NCBI GenBank assembly: GCA_003164895.1
Contig: PLUL01000049.1
Coordinates: 1-49,040 of the forward strand
DNA: 49,040 nt
DNA from: Bacteroidota bacterium
GTDB lineage: Bacteria; Bacteroidota; Bacteroidia; Palsa-948
Direction of reading: 5' to 3'
The position numbers were made by a program, and so were the translations under genes. Below, piece after piece: positions 23,973 to 33,792 of this stretch. How positions within the stretch are numbered: position 1 is the stretch's first letter; every line of letters starts with the position of its first letter. The notes below the pieces were generated by a model that saw only the letters and a list, made by a program, of their open reading frames with translations, searched no databases and was not told the origin of the DNA.

Positions 23973-25883
23973 ATGAACTCGATTTTTACACTGATACCAT
24001 TATTTCCGCTTCTGGGATTCCTTGTCATTGGTTTGTTCGGCAAGAAAATTTCAAAAGGATTAGTTGGAATTATTGGCTGCGGAACCGTTTTTGTTTCGCT
24101 TGTACTTTCTGTTTATGCATTTTCAGGACTAATTGGTGGCGGTGAAAAATCAGGTAACTCAATTACCATTCATCTTTTTGATTGGATTACAGCCGGAAAT
24201 TTTTCAGCTCCATTTAATTTTTTAATTGATCCGCTTTCCTGCTGGTTCTTGCTCATCATCACAGGTATTGGATTTTTAATTCATGTTTATTCGGTAGGCT
24301 ACATGCACGATGATCCTGCATTTGACCGATTCTTTGCTTACCTGAACTTATTTATTTTCTTCATGCTGCTTCTCGTGTTGGGCGACAGTTACCTGACTAT
24401 GTTTGTAGGGTGGGAAGGAGTTGGACTTTGTTCTTACTTGCTGATTGGTTTCTGGTTCAAGAACAACGATTACAACAAAGCTGCAAACAAAGCTTTCATC
24501 ATGAATCGCATTGGCGATTTAGGATTCCTGCTTGGCATCATTCTTATTTATGTAACCTTCGGAAGCATTCGTTACAAAGAAGTTTTTGATGTTGCCAGTT
24601 CATTTCCATCCAGCAAACCCGTAATTATTGCAATCACACTTTTACTTTTTGTCGGTGCAACCGGCAAGAGCGCACAGATTCCTCTTTATACCTGGCTACC
24701 CGATGCAATGGCGGGTCCAACTCCTGTTTCAGCACTCATTCACGCAGCAACAATGGTAACCGCAGGTATTTACATGATTGCTCGTTCAAATATTCTTTAC
24801 ACGCTCGCTCCAATCTCTATGGATATTGTAGCCGGCGTTGGGTTGTTCACCGCAATCTTCGCAGCTACAATCGGATTATTTCAGAATGATATTAAAAAAG
24901 TTCTCGCTTATTCAACCGTGAGCCAGCTTGGATATATGTTTTTGGGATTAGGCGTTGGTGCTTATACAGGAGCAGTATTTCATGTTACGACTCATGCGTT
25001 CTTCAAAGCGTTGCTGTTCCTCGGTGCAGGAAGTGTTATTCACGCGATGAGTGGTGAACAAGACATTCGTAAAATGGGCGGACTGAAAAAATATTTGCCG
25101 AAAACTTATCTCACTTTCTTCATTGCGACGATTGCAATATCAGGAATTCCGCCATTTGCCGGATTTTTTTCCAAGGATGAAATTCTTGGACACGCATATA
25201 CATATAATAATTTCTTTTGGCTGATGGGCGTACTCGGTTCTGTGATTACAGCATTTTATATGTTCCGTTTGTTCTTTCTCACGTTCTTCGGAAAATTCCG
25301 TGGAACAGAAAAACAAGAACATCACCTTCATGAATCTCCAAGCACGATGACTATTCCGCTGATTATTCTTGCCGTACTTTCTGTCGTTGGAGGTTTCATC
25401 GGAATCCCTGAAGTATTTGGCGGCACACATTGGCTGCATGAATTTTTATCTCCTGTATTTTCCGCTTCAGATTTAAAAACTCTTCCGAAAGAAATGTCGC
25501 ACTCAAAAGAAATTACTTTGATGGTGGTTGCTGTACTTGCAGTTTGCACTTCAATTTATTCAGCATGGTTTTATTATTTGAAGAAAGAAAATATTCCTGT
25601 TGCGGATGGCGTGGCAATAAATCCCGTGCAAAAAACTATTTACCATAAATATTATGCGGATGAATTTTACGAAGCAGTTTTCACCAAACCGTTAAACTGG
25701 CTTTCAGAAAAATTCCACAAAATTATTGAACTAAAAGCAATTGACCGTGCAGTGAATTTTGTCGGTGAAAGTGTAACGTGGATGAGCGGACAAGCGCGAT
25801 TGCTGCAAACCGGACATATTGGATTTTACATTTTTGCGATGGTCGTGAGTATCATCCTTATTTTATTCTTTAAGTTATTATGA
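23973..25883 (+). CDS. nuoL: NADH-quinone oxidoreductase subunit L (proton pump)
   Basis: 636 residues; an antiporter-like complex I subunit. Key membrane residues are in VGWEGVGLCSYLLIGFW (Glu), GATGKSAQIPLYTWLPDAMAGPTPVSALIHAATMVTAG (Lys and the broken-helix motif) and KKVLAYSTVSQLGYM. The C-terminal part holds the long lateral helix and the last anchoring helix. The 75-bp gap before it is the largest in the operon and contains the palindromic repeat. It overlaps nuoM by 4 bp. Confidence 0.97.
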   Translation: MNSIFTLIPLFPLLGFLVIGLFGKKISKGLVGIIGCGTVFVSLVLSVYAFSGLIGGGEKSGNSITIHLFDWITAGNFSAPFNFLIDPLSCWFLLIITGIGFLIHVYSVGYMHDDPAFDRFFAYLNLFIFFMLLLVLGDSYLTMFVGWEGVGLCSYLLIGFWFKNNDYNKAANKAFIMNRIGDLGFLLGIILIYVTFGSIRYKEVFDVASSFPSSKPVIIAITLLLFVGATGKSAQIPLYTWLPDAMAGPTPVSALIHAATMVTAGIYMIARSNILYTLAPISMDIVAGVGLFTAIFAATIGLFQNDIKKVLAYSTVSQLGYMFLGLGVGAYTGAVFHVTTHAFFKALLFLGAGSVIHAMSGEQDIRKMGGLKKYLPKTYLTFFIATIAISGIPPFAGFFSKDEILGHAYTYNNFFWLMGVLGSVITAFYMFRLFFLTFFGKFRGTEKQEHHLHESPSTMTIPLIILAVLSVVGGFIGIPEVFGGTHWLHEFLSPVFSASDLKTLPKEMSHSKEITLMVVAVLAVCTSIYSAWFYYLKKENIPVADGVAINPVQKTIYHKYYADEFYEAVFTKPLNWLSEKFHKIIELKAIDRAVNFVGESVTWMSGQARLLQTGHIGFYIFAMVVSIILILFFKLL

Positions 25884-27346
25884 ATACGGCTATACTGATA
25901 TTATTTCCCCTTGTTGCTGCGCTGCTGATTTTATTTTTAAAATCGGAACAAGTGAAGAAATTTGCTTTGGCATTTTCTCTCATTGAGCTTGTACTTTCCA
26001 TTTATGCGCTTTCAAAATTCAAGATTAACGCGGAACCGCAAATGATGGTTAACCTCGTTTGGATTCAATCTCTTGGAATCCATTTCAAGGTAGCGATGGA
26101 TGGAATCAGCATACTGCTTGTTCTTCTTACAACTGTTTTAGTTCCGCTCATCATACTTTCTTCTTTCAGCAGAGAAATTAAAAATCCCAATTATTTTTAT
26201 GCGCTCATTCTTTTTATGCAGATGGCACTGGTAGGAGTGTTCACTGCGATGGATGGATTTTTATTTTACATCTTTTGGGAACTTGCACTTATTCCAATCT
26301 GGTTTATCTGCTTATTGTGGGGCGGAGAAAATCGTGCACGCATCACGTTTAAATTTTTTGTCTATACACTCTTTGGAAGTCTGCTGATGCTGGTCGGACT
26401 TATCTATGTCTATCTGCATACTCCCGATTCTCATTCATTCGACATTCAAGCATTATATACTGCAGGAGCTTCGCTTTCATCCGCAGAACAAACTTGGATT
26501 TTCTGGTCGTTGTTCATCGCATTTGCAATCAAAATGCCTGTGTTTCCTTTTCACACCTGGCAGCCCGACACATACACCAACGCTCCAACACAAGGAACCA
26601 TGCTTCTTTCAGGAATCATGCTGAAGATGGGAACGTACGGACTCATCCGATGGTTGCTGCCTCTGGCTCCGCTCGGAGTTCAGCAATGGGGACACGCTGC
26701 AATGATACTTTCTATCGTTAGTATTCTTTACGCTTCCATCATCGCCATCATGCAAAAAGATTTCAAACGACTGATCGCGTATTCATCCATCGCTCACGTT
26801 GGATTAATTTCAGCGGGAATATTTTCTCTTACCGTTCAAGGATTGCAAGGCGGGATGATGCAAATGCTCGCGCACGGAATTAATGTGGTAGGATTATTTT
26901 TTGTGGTGGATGTACTTTTCAATCGTACCAACACACAAGAACTTTCTAAATTGGGTGGAATAAGAAATGTAACTCCATACTTTGCTACCATGTTCATGCT
27001 GGTTCTTCTTGGAAGCGTTGCGCTTCCTCTGACGAACGGATTTGTTGGAGAATTTTTACTCATCAATGGAGTGTATCAATACAATGCGTACATGGCAGGT
27101 TTCGCAGGACTGACAGTAATTCTCGGTGCGGTGTACATGCTTCGCAGTTATCAAAAAATTATGCTTGGAGAAACGAATTCTCTCACATCCACTTTTGCGG
27201 ATTTAAACTTTAATGAAAAAGCGGTATTCGTTCCAATCGTGTTATTGATAATTATAATGGGAGTTTATCCGAAACCAATCTTAGACATTGCGGAACCGGC
27301 AATAAAACATATTGTTGAACTGATTCATCCGGCTGTAATATTATGA
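25880..27346 (+). CDS. nuoM: NADH-quinone oxidoreductase subunit M (proton pump)
   Basis: 488 residues; the central antiporter-like subunit. Signatures include YIFWELALIPIWFI (channel Glu), FAIKMPVFPFHTWQPDTYTNAPTQGTMLLSG (Lys and broken helix) and FKRLIAYSSIAHVG. Start and stop overlap nuoL and nuoN by 4 bp each. Confidence 0.97.
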   Translation: MNTAILILFPLVAALLILFLKSEQVKKFALAFSLIELVLSIYALSKFKINAEPQMMVNLVWIQSLGIHFKVAMDGISILLVLLTTVLVPLIILSSFSREIKNPNYFYALILFMQMALVGVFTAMDGFLFYIFWELALIPIWFICLLWGGENRARITFKFFVYTLFGSLLMLVGLIYVYLHTPDSHSFDIQALYTAGASLSSAEQTWIFWSLFIAFAIKMPVFPFHTWQPDTYTNAPTQGTMLLSGIMLKMGTYGLIRWLLPLAPLGVQQWGHAAMILSIVSILYASIIAIMQKDFKRLIAYSSIAHVGLISAGIFSLTVQGLQGGMMQMLAHGINVVGLFFVVDVLFNRTNTQELSKLGGIRNVTPYFATMFMLVLLGSVALPLTNGFVGEFLLINGVYQYNAYMAGFAGLTVILGAVYMLRSYQKIMLGETNSLTSTFADLNFNEKAVFVPIVLLIIIMGVYPKPILDIAEPAIKHIVELIHPAVIL

Positions 27347-28740
27347 AGACACTGTACATACTAACTGCTCTTGGTGTAATCGCAATGCTGGCGGAGTTGT
27401 TTCGCTTTAAAAAATTTTTGTTGCCAATCGTACTTATCGGATTGATGGGCGCTATTGCTTCTTCTGTAAGAGATTGGAACACGAACATTCATTATTACAA
27501 TTACATGATGACATTCGATAATTACGCCATCCTGTTCACTATCGTTCTTTGCGTAACTGCTTTCCTCTGGTTTATGATGTCGAAAGATTTTTTCGGAAGT
27601 GAATCCAGCAAGACCGACCACTATGCTTTGGTTCTTTTCGCGCTGTGTGGTGCAATGCTGATGGTTTCGTATTCAAACATGGTGATGCTTTTTCTTGGAA
27701 TAGAAATCCTTTCAATCCCGATGTACGTTTTGGCGGGAAGCAATAAAGATTCTTTAGCTTCCAACGAAGCATCTCTTAAATATTTTCTGATGGGTGCTTT
27801 TGCTACAGGATTTTTACTTTTCGGTATTACAATGATCTACGGTGCAACCGGAACTTTTGATCTCCGTTCTATCGGAATAACTCTTAAATCTCCTGAACTC
27901 ATTCAGGTGTGGAGAGGTGCAGGCGGAACAACTTTACTTTATTCAGGAATCCTAATGATGCTGATCGGTTTGTGTTTCAAAATTTCAGCAGTGCCATTTC
28001 ATTTCTGGGCACCTGATGTTTACACCGGTGCGCCAACACCTGTTACTGCTTTCATGGCAACCATTGTAAAGACGGCTGCCTTTGCTGCGTTCCTTCGCTT
28101 GTTCATCACTTGTTTTTCAGGATTGGGAAATGTGTGGATGAATACGATATGGGTTCTTGCCGGACTCACAATACTTCTTGGCAACATTACAGCCGTTTAT
28201 CAAACCAGCGTGAAACGAATGCTTGCTTATTCCAGCATTTCGCACGCAGGATACATGTTGCTTGCCATCCTTGCCATGAACAATCATTCGGTCGGATCGG
28301 TGTTGTTTTATGCTGCTGCATATTCTGTGGCAACGATTGGGGCATTTACTGTTTTGTCAATCATCGAAAAGAATTTTGAATTGGCGTCTGTTGATTCGTT
28401 CAGCGGATTGGCAAAGAAAAATCCTCTGCTCGCATTTGCAATGACAATCTCCATGCTTTCTCTCGCGGGAATTCCTCCGCTTGCCGGATTCTTCGGGAAA
28501 TATTACATCTTCACTTCTGCTTTACAAAGCGGTTACGTTTGGCTCGTGCTGATTGCGGTGCTTGGTTCACTTATTGGAGTTTACTATTATTTCAGAATGA
28601 TCATAAAAATGTTCAGTTCAGGAACAGGAGAGGTGACAAATATTGAAATTTCTACTCTACAGAAAATTGTTCTAGTAATCACCATTTTACTTTCTATACT
28701 TCTTGGAATTTTTCCTGACATGGTGATTAGCTTGCTATAA
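27343..28740 (+). CDS. nuoN: NADH-quinone oxidoreductase subunit N (proton pump)
   Basis: 465 residues; an antiporter-like subunit, last gene of the operon. Signatures: FLGIEILSIPMYVLAG, FKISAVPFHFWAPDVYTGAPTPVTAFM and VKRMLAYSSISHAGYM. The 55-bp gap after it carries a fresh -7 element for the DedA gene, and no clear terminator was seen. Confidence 0.97.
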   Translation: MKTLYILTALGVIAMLAELFRFKKFLLPIVLIGLMGAIASSVRDWNTNIHYYNYMMTFDNYAILFTIVLCVTAFLWFMMSKDFFGSESSKTDHYALVLFALCGAMLMVSYSNMVMLFLGIEILSIPMYVLAGSNKDSLASNEASLKYFLMGAFATGFLLFGITMIYGATGTFDLRSIGITLKSPELIQVWRGAGGTTLLYSGILMMLIGLCFKISAVPFHFWAPDVYTGAPTPVTAFMATIVKTAAFAAFLRLFITCFSGLGNVWMNTIWVLAGLTILLGNITAVYQTSVKRMLAYSSISHAGYMLLAILAMNNHSVGSVLFYAAAYSVATIGAFTVLSIIEKNFELASVDSFSGLAKKNPLLAFAMTISMLSLAGIPPLAGFFGKYYIFTSALQSGYVWLVLIAVLGSLIGVYYYFRMIIKMFSSGTGEVTNIEISTLQKIVLVITILLSILLGIFPDMVISLL

Positions 28741-28762
28741 GATTTCTCCTAAGTATTTTTCC

Positions 28763-28770
28763 TACTTTTG
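28763..28770 (+). promoter_or_regulatory. -7 element before the DedA gene
   Basis: TACTTTTG is an exact TAnnTTTG, 25 bases before the ATG at 28796. No good -33 TTTG was found at the right distance, so strength is uncertain. Confidence 0.4.
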
Positions 28771-28795
28771 CGTTTCTTTCCTGATTAAATTTAGT

Positions 28796-29446
28796 ATGCA
28801 CGAATCTTGGGAATTTATTCAAACATTAACCAATCCTGAATCCATCATTCGATATGGCGGAATTGCGCTGCTCATCTTCGTCATCTTTGCCGAAACAGGT
28901 TTGATGGTAGGATTTTTTCTTCCGGGCGATTCGCTCGTGTTTGTTGCCGGATTGATTTGTGGAACAGAACATCAACTCATGAACATCAGCATTATTATGC
29001 TTGCCGCATCACTTTCGCTTGCTGCAATCATTGGAAATATTGCCGGATATTATTTCGGAAAAAAAATCGGTCCGGCATTGTTTACAAAAGATGATAACCT
29101 CATCTTCAAAAAAAGATATGTAGAAATCACTAATTCATTTTATGAAAGACACGGAGGCAAATCGTTGGTGCTCGGTAGGTTTCTTCCCATCATCCGCACA
29201 TTTGCGCCCATCCTTGCCGGAGTGATAAAAATGAATTTTAAACCCTTTATTTTTTATACCGTCATAGGAGCAATCTTGTGGATCGGTTCGCTTTCTATAC
29301 TGGGGTATTATTTAGGAAGAATAGGTTGGATAAAAGAAAATCTGGAATGGATTGTAATTGGCTTGGTAATTATTACTTCTCTTCCAATCATTAATACTTT
29401 TAGGAAGGAAAAGAAGTTGGGAAAAGAGAATGGTAAGCAATCATGA
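28796..29446 (+). CDS. DedA-family membrane protein (VTT domain)
   Basis: 216 residues. The DedA/SNARE-associated family signature is clear: GFFLPGDSLVFVAGL (re-entrant loop 1) and GRFLPIIRTFAPILAGVIKMN with the essential arginine (re-entrant loop 2), plus three or four membrane helices. Members move lipids such as undecaprenyl phosphate or phosphatidylethanolamine across the inner membrane, or keep membrane homeostasis. Which lipid is used here cannot be told from sequence. It is probably transcribed alone, between the nuo and exb clusters. Confidence 0.92.
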   Translation: MHESWEFIQTLTNPESIIRYGGIALLIFVIFAETGLMVGFFLPGDSLVFVAGLICGTEHQLMNISIIMLAASLSLAAIIGNIAGYYFGKKIGPALFTKDDNLIFKKRYVEITNSFYERHGGKSLVLGRFLPIIRTFAPILAGVIKMNFKPFIFYTVIGAILWIGSLSILGYYLGRIGWIKENLEWIVIGLVIITSLPIINTFRKEKKLGKENGKQS

Positions 29447-29569
29447 TATAATAAAATACCAGTTACCCAATAAAACGACCAGATACTAAATTGTTTTATA
29501 AAAGTTCCTGTATCATAAAATTTTTTTAAGTTTGAGCCGTTTTTCAAAAACTCTAAATAAACGATAATT

Positions 29570-29577
29570 TAACTTTG
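29570..29577 (+). promoter_or_regulatory. -7 element before the exbB operon
   Basis: TAACTTTG, an exact TAnnTTTG, 27 bases before the exbB ATG. No TTTG was found at the preferred 18-20 base spacing. The 158-bp gap contains nothing else I can identify. Confidence 0.4.
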
Positions 29578-29604
29578 AACACTAAACTTTAAACTTTCAA
29601 TACT

Positions 29605-30390
29605 ATGAGCAAGAAATCAAACCCAATGAACAACCTCATCCTTATTCTTTCGGCAATTGTTGTCGGAGTATTAGTTTATTTATTCGTTCTTGGAAACGGC
29701 TCCAACTTTGAAGAAGGAGATAACGCAAAACATCCGCTCAACATTATGGGCATCATGTTCAAAGGAGGAATTATTGTTCCGTTGTTGATTGCAATCATTC
29801 TCATTGTGGTTACATTCACCATCGAGCGTTTCATCACGCTTGCCAAAGTAAGCGGAAAAGGAAATGTGCAGACATTTATTCAGAATATCCGAAATTATAT
29901 TTCTAACGGACAAATAAATGAAGCAATTGCAGAATGCGACAAGCAAAAAGGTTCTATTGCAAATGTGGTTCGTAATGGCTTGGAAGAATATTCGAGAGTA
30001 GAAAATGATTCAACAATGGATAAAGAAAGAAAAGTAACCGCTATTCAAAAGGGTTTGGAAGAAGCAACTGCGCTTGAACTTCCAATGATGTCAAAAAATT
30101 TAGTAATACTTTCCACTTGCGCTTCTATCGCGGTGTTGATTGGTCTTATCGGAACGGTAGTAGGTATGATTCGTGCGTTCAGCGCGATGGCTCAGGCAGG
30201 AGCTCCTGATACGGTGGCACTTGCAACTGGTATTTCTGAAGCGCTTGTAAATACTTTCTTTGGAATCATTGGCTCAACAATGTCAATCATTCTTTATAAT
30301 TATTTTAGTTCAAAAGTAGATGCGCTTACATTCGCAATTGACGAAGCAGGATTCAGCATTGTACAAACTTTTTCATCAAAACATAAATAG
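29605..30390 (+). CDS. exbB: ExbB/TolQ-type proton channel subunit
   Basis: A 261-residue MotA/TolQ/ExbB-family protein. Helices: an extra N-terminal one (about 8-29), the main TM1 (GGIIVPLLIAIILIVVTFTIERF), then after a large cytoplasmic loop TM2 (SIAVLIGLIGTVVGMIRAF) and TM3 (SEALVNTFFGIIGSTMSIILYNYF). It forms the pentameric channel that powers TonB. The extra N-terminal helix is common in Bacteroidota. First gene of exbB-exbD-exbD-tonB. Confidence 0.93.
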   Translation: MSKKSNPMNNLILILSAIVVGVLVYLFVLGNGSNFEEGDNAKHPLNIMGIMFKGGIIVPLLIAIILIVVTFTIERFITLAKVSGKGNVQTFIQNIRNYISNGQINEAIAECDKQKGSIANVVRNGLEEYSRVENDSTMDKERKVTAIQKGLEEATALELPMMSKNLVILSTCASIAVLIGLIGTVVGMIRAFSAMAQAGAPDTVALATGISEALVNTFFGIIGSTMSIILYNYFSSKVDALTFAIDEAGFSIVQTFSSKHK

Positions 30391-30410
30391 GATTCATTTT
30401 TCGAATATTT

Positions 30411-31070
30411 ATGGCTAAAATAAAACTTCCGCGCAGTGCTCCTTCCCTTGACATGACACCCATGGTGGATTTGGCGTTCCTGCTCGTTACGTTTTTTATG
30501 TTGACGGCTAAGTTTCGTGTGAACGAAGCGGTGCCGATTAATCCTCCTGCTTCTCACTCCGAAAAAATTCTTCCTGAAAACACTTTATTGGTTACAGTAG
30601 ATACTGCTGGTCATGTTTTCTTTTCGATGGATGGTCCCGATGTGCGCAGAAATTTATTAAAAGACATTGCAACTACTTATAAAATGACTTTTACTCCTGA
30701 AGAATATAAAAGATTTTCATTAATGACAGATTATGGTTTGCCGATAAGCAAGCTTCATGATTATATTAAAGGGGGAGAAAAGGAAAGAGGAGCAATGGAT
30801 AAAAAAGCTACGGGAATTCCTATTGATTCGATGGCGAACGCACCGGGTGGTGAATTAGGAAATTGGATATTTTATGGCTACAAACAGAAATCAATTCATG
30901 ACCAGCAAAACAAAATCCCAAGAGATAAACAATGCCGAATTGCAATTAAAGGAGATGGTCAAACAAATTATTTTAAAATAAAACGGGTTATAAAAATTTT
31001 TCAGGATAATAATCCGGCAATAAATAGTTTTCAGCTTATCACAAATCAGGAAACAGAAAATTTAGATTAG
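30411..31070 (+). CDS. exbD: ExbD-type proton-coupling subunit, copy 1
   Basis: 219 residues. One N-terminal membrane helix with the essential aspartate (MTPMVDLAFLLVTFFML) and a periplasmic domain. It is longer than E. coli ExbD (141) because of an insertion in the periplasmic part (about 85-150: VRRNLLKDIATTY ... GGEKERGAMDKK). The C-terminal peptidoglycan-facing domain (QCRIAIKGDGQTNYFKIKRVIKIFQDN) is recognisable. It lies 20 bp after exbB. Confidence 0.9.
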   Translation: MAKIKLPRSAPSLDMTPMVDLAFLLVTFFMLTAKFRVNEAVPINPPASHSEKILPENTLLVTVDTAGHVFFSMDGPDVRRNLLKDIATTYKMTFTPEEYKRFSLMTDYGLPISKLHDYIKGGEKERGAMDKKATGIPIDSMANAPGGELGNWIFYGYKQKSIHDQQNKIPRDKQCRIAIKGDGQTNYFKIKRVIKIFQDNNPAINSFQLITNQETENLD

Positions 31071-31073
31071 GAT

Positions 31074-31700
31074 ATGGCAGAAATAATGGAAAGCGGTGGC
31101 GGAGGTCACGGCAAACATCAAAAGAAAAGAGCGAAAAAACATTCATCGCGGGTGGATATGACTCCCATGGTGGATTTAGGATTTTTGTTGCTCACTTTTT
31201 TTGTGCTTACTACGCAATTCAGCAAGCCAAAGGAAATGGAGATAAACATGCCTGTTAAACCAAAAGACACATCGAATATAATGACGGTAGATACCACTTC
31301 TTTAACACTTCTATTAACCGAAAAACAAGAAAAGGTTTATTATTATTATGGAAAATTCAAAAACGACCCATCTATAATTCAAACAACAGATTATTCAAAA
31401 GAAGGAATAAGGAAAGTTTTTCGCGAAAGCAATAAAAATGTTAGAGAACAAGTAAAGAAGTTGAAAGAAAAATATGCGAACCATCAATTGGCAGATACTG
31501 CTTTTAAGCGCATGTTAATGGATATAAAAGGTGGAAAAGAAGCTCGTTTTGTAATTGTAAAAGCAGATGAGAAAGCGAAATACAAAAATGTAATTGATGT
31601 TATTGATGAACTGAATGTGGCAGATGTTGGTAAATATGCATTAATAGATATTTCACCTGCAGAAAAACAACAACTGAAAGCGTGGGGAAAAATTAATTAA
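31074..31700 (+). CDS. exbD: ExbD-type proton-coupling subunit, copy 2
   Basis: 208 residues, starting 3 bp after copy 1. A basic N-terminus (KHQKKRAKKHSSR), then the membrane helix with Asp (MTPMVDLGFLLLTFFVL), and a periplasmic domain with its own insertion. It is clearly diverged from copy 1. Two unequal ExbD proteins next to one ExbB is a common Bacteroidota arrangement and may give a mixed ExbD dimer in the channel. Confidence 0.9.
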   Translation: MAEIMESGGGGHGKHQKKRAKKHSSRVDMTPMVDLGFLLLTFFVLTTQFSKPKEMEINMPVKPKDTSNIMTVDTTSLTLLLTEKQEKVYYYYGKFKNDPSIIQTTDYSKEGIRKVFRESNKNVREQVKKLKEKYANHQLADTAFKRMLMDIKGGKEARFVIVKADEKAKYKNVIDVIDELNVADVGKYALIDISPAEKQQLKAWGKIN

Positions 31701-31708
31701 GGAAGAGT

Positions 31709-32524
<816 letters not shown>

Positions 32525-32575
32525 GATACTTCCGTTAACCATTTTTTATTTTTCTTCTTTTTTTAGCTTTCGCTT

Positions 32576-32610
32576 TACCACTTACTAAAAAAATCCTACC
32601 ACTTACTAAA
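32576..32610 (+). repeat. 14-bp direct repeat with 21-bp period upstream of second tonB
   Basis: TACCACTTACTAAA occurs at 32576-32589 and again, identical, at 32597-32610, a period of 21 bp (two helical turns). A diverged third copy, CACTAACTAAA, is at 32718-32728. The repeats lie in the only sizeable gap (214 bp) of the TonB cluster. Direct repeats with this period are typical of dimeric response-regulator sites (for example LytTR). Confidence 0.5.
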
Positions 32611-32738
32611 TTCCCGGAACATTTCTTCTGTGGCTTCGTTCCGCTATGTAGATAAAAGATTCTTAAACTTTATTCATTAACCAATCTAACTGCATCCTTG
32701 AAGAGAAACTACTCAAACACTAACTAAAACTCTTCAAC

Positions 32739-33569
32739 ATGAAAACACATCCATTGTTTTCTCAAAGCTGGTCGGAAGTTACCAGCGGAGAAAGAAACGA
32801 AATCGTTTTTGAAAATCTGAACCACAACTACGGCGCTTACGAAATCAGAAGAAATTATGACAGAACTTTGCTGAAAGCATTTTCAGGAACAGCCACGCTT
32901 ATTATTTTGCTTTCGGCTTATCTGTTGATTTCATCCTTATTTAAAAAAGTGGAAATCATTATTCCGCCTTCTACAGATGCGACAATAATTATTTGTCCTC
33001 CAAAAACAAATGAGCCAATAATTCCCAAACCAATTGAACATCCAATAACGCATTCCTCTGCGGTAAATAACCAAAATCTTCAACCCGAAGTTTCAGACGA
33101 CCATAGCCGTGACAATGAAAATATTATTCCGAGAAATACAAATTCATCTTCCACCGGAACACCTACAGACACAACCGGAATTGAGATGAATAATTTTCCA
33201 CACAATGGCGGAGGAGAACCAACATTGCCTGTTGATACTTTTACACATCCTCCATTTGGTTTAGAAAAAATGCCTGGTTTTCCTGGCGGTGATGAAAAAC
33301 TTTATGCTTTTTTGAAAAACAATTTGCGTATTCCTCAAGAAATTATTGAATCAGGAGCTATAAGAGAAAAAGTGGGAATTGCATTTGTTATTGACAAAGA
33401 TGGAAGCATAACAAGAGCAACAATTATTCAAAAAGGAAGCAGATATACGCAGTTGAATAATGAAGCAATGCGTGTCATTAATTTGATGCCGAAGTGGGAA
33501 CCGGGGCTTCAAAACGGAAAGCCGGTGAAAGTGCAGATGGTTTTACCCATCCGATTCGAAGTAAAATAA
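32739..33569 (+). CDS. TonB-like energy transducer, second copy
   Basis: 276 residues with the same layout as the upstream TonB: cytoplasmic FSQSWSEVTSGERNEIVFE ... YGAYEIRRNY, one membrane helix (about 47-67), a Pro/Thr/Asn-rich linker (about 75-165) without the proline run, and a TonB C-terminal domain (MPGFPGGDEKLYAFLKNN ... VIDKDGSITRATI ... MPKWEPGLQNGKPVKVQMVLPI). Probably a duplicate specialised for other receptors. The 214-bp gap in front suggests its own promoter. Confidence 0.9.
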   Translation: MKTHPLFSQSWSEVTSGERNEIVFENLNHNYGAYEIRRNYDRTLLKAFSGTATLIILLSAYLLISSLFKKVEIIIPPSTDATIIICPPKTNEPIIPKPIEHPITHSSAVNNQNLQPEVSDDHSRDNENIIPRNTNSSSTGTPTDTTGIEMNNFPHNGGGEPTLPVDTFTHPPFGLEKMPGFPGGDEKLYAFLKNNLRIPQEIIESGAIREKVGIAFVIDKDGSITRATIIQKGSRYTQLNNEAMRVINLMPKWEPGLQNGKPVKVQMVLPIRFEVK

Positions 33570-33591
33570 TAATTTTGCTCAAGAAATTATT

Positions 33592-33792
33592 ATGTCATAC
33601 AAACCCGTTCAGATTTTTGGCTTCGTTATGAGTTTCGCTTACGTATTTGCGGGCTTGCTTTTGATGCTGACAAATTTTTTGGAAGAATTAATTGCCAATC
33701 ACCAATATAGAACAATATTCGGAGCTGCACTTTTAGTTTATGGACTTTTCAGAGTGAGATATTTTTTTATTCAACTAAGAAAAAAAGAATGA
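33592..33792 (+). CDS. Small two-helix membrane protein
   Basis: 66 residues with two hydrophobic helices (about 6-24 and 40-55) and a basic tail (QLRKKE). The family is not recognised. It is tightly placed: 22 bp after the second tonB and overlapping the next lipoprotein gene by 4 bp (ATGA), which argues that it is real. It probably sits in the inner membrane with the ExbB/TonB machinery. Confidence 0.7.
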   Translation: MSYKPVQIFGFVMSFAYVFAGLLLMLTNFLEELIANHQYRTIFGAALLVYGLFRVRYFFIQLRKKE

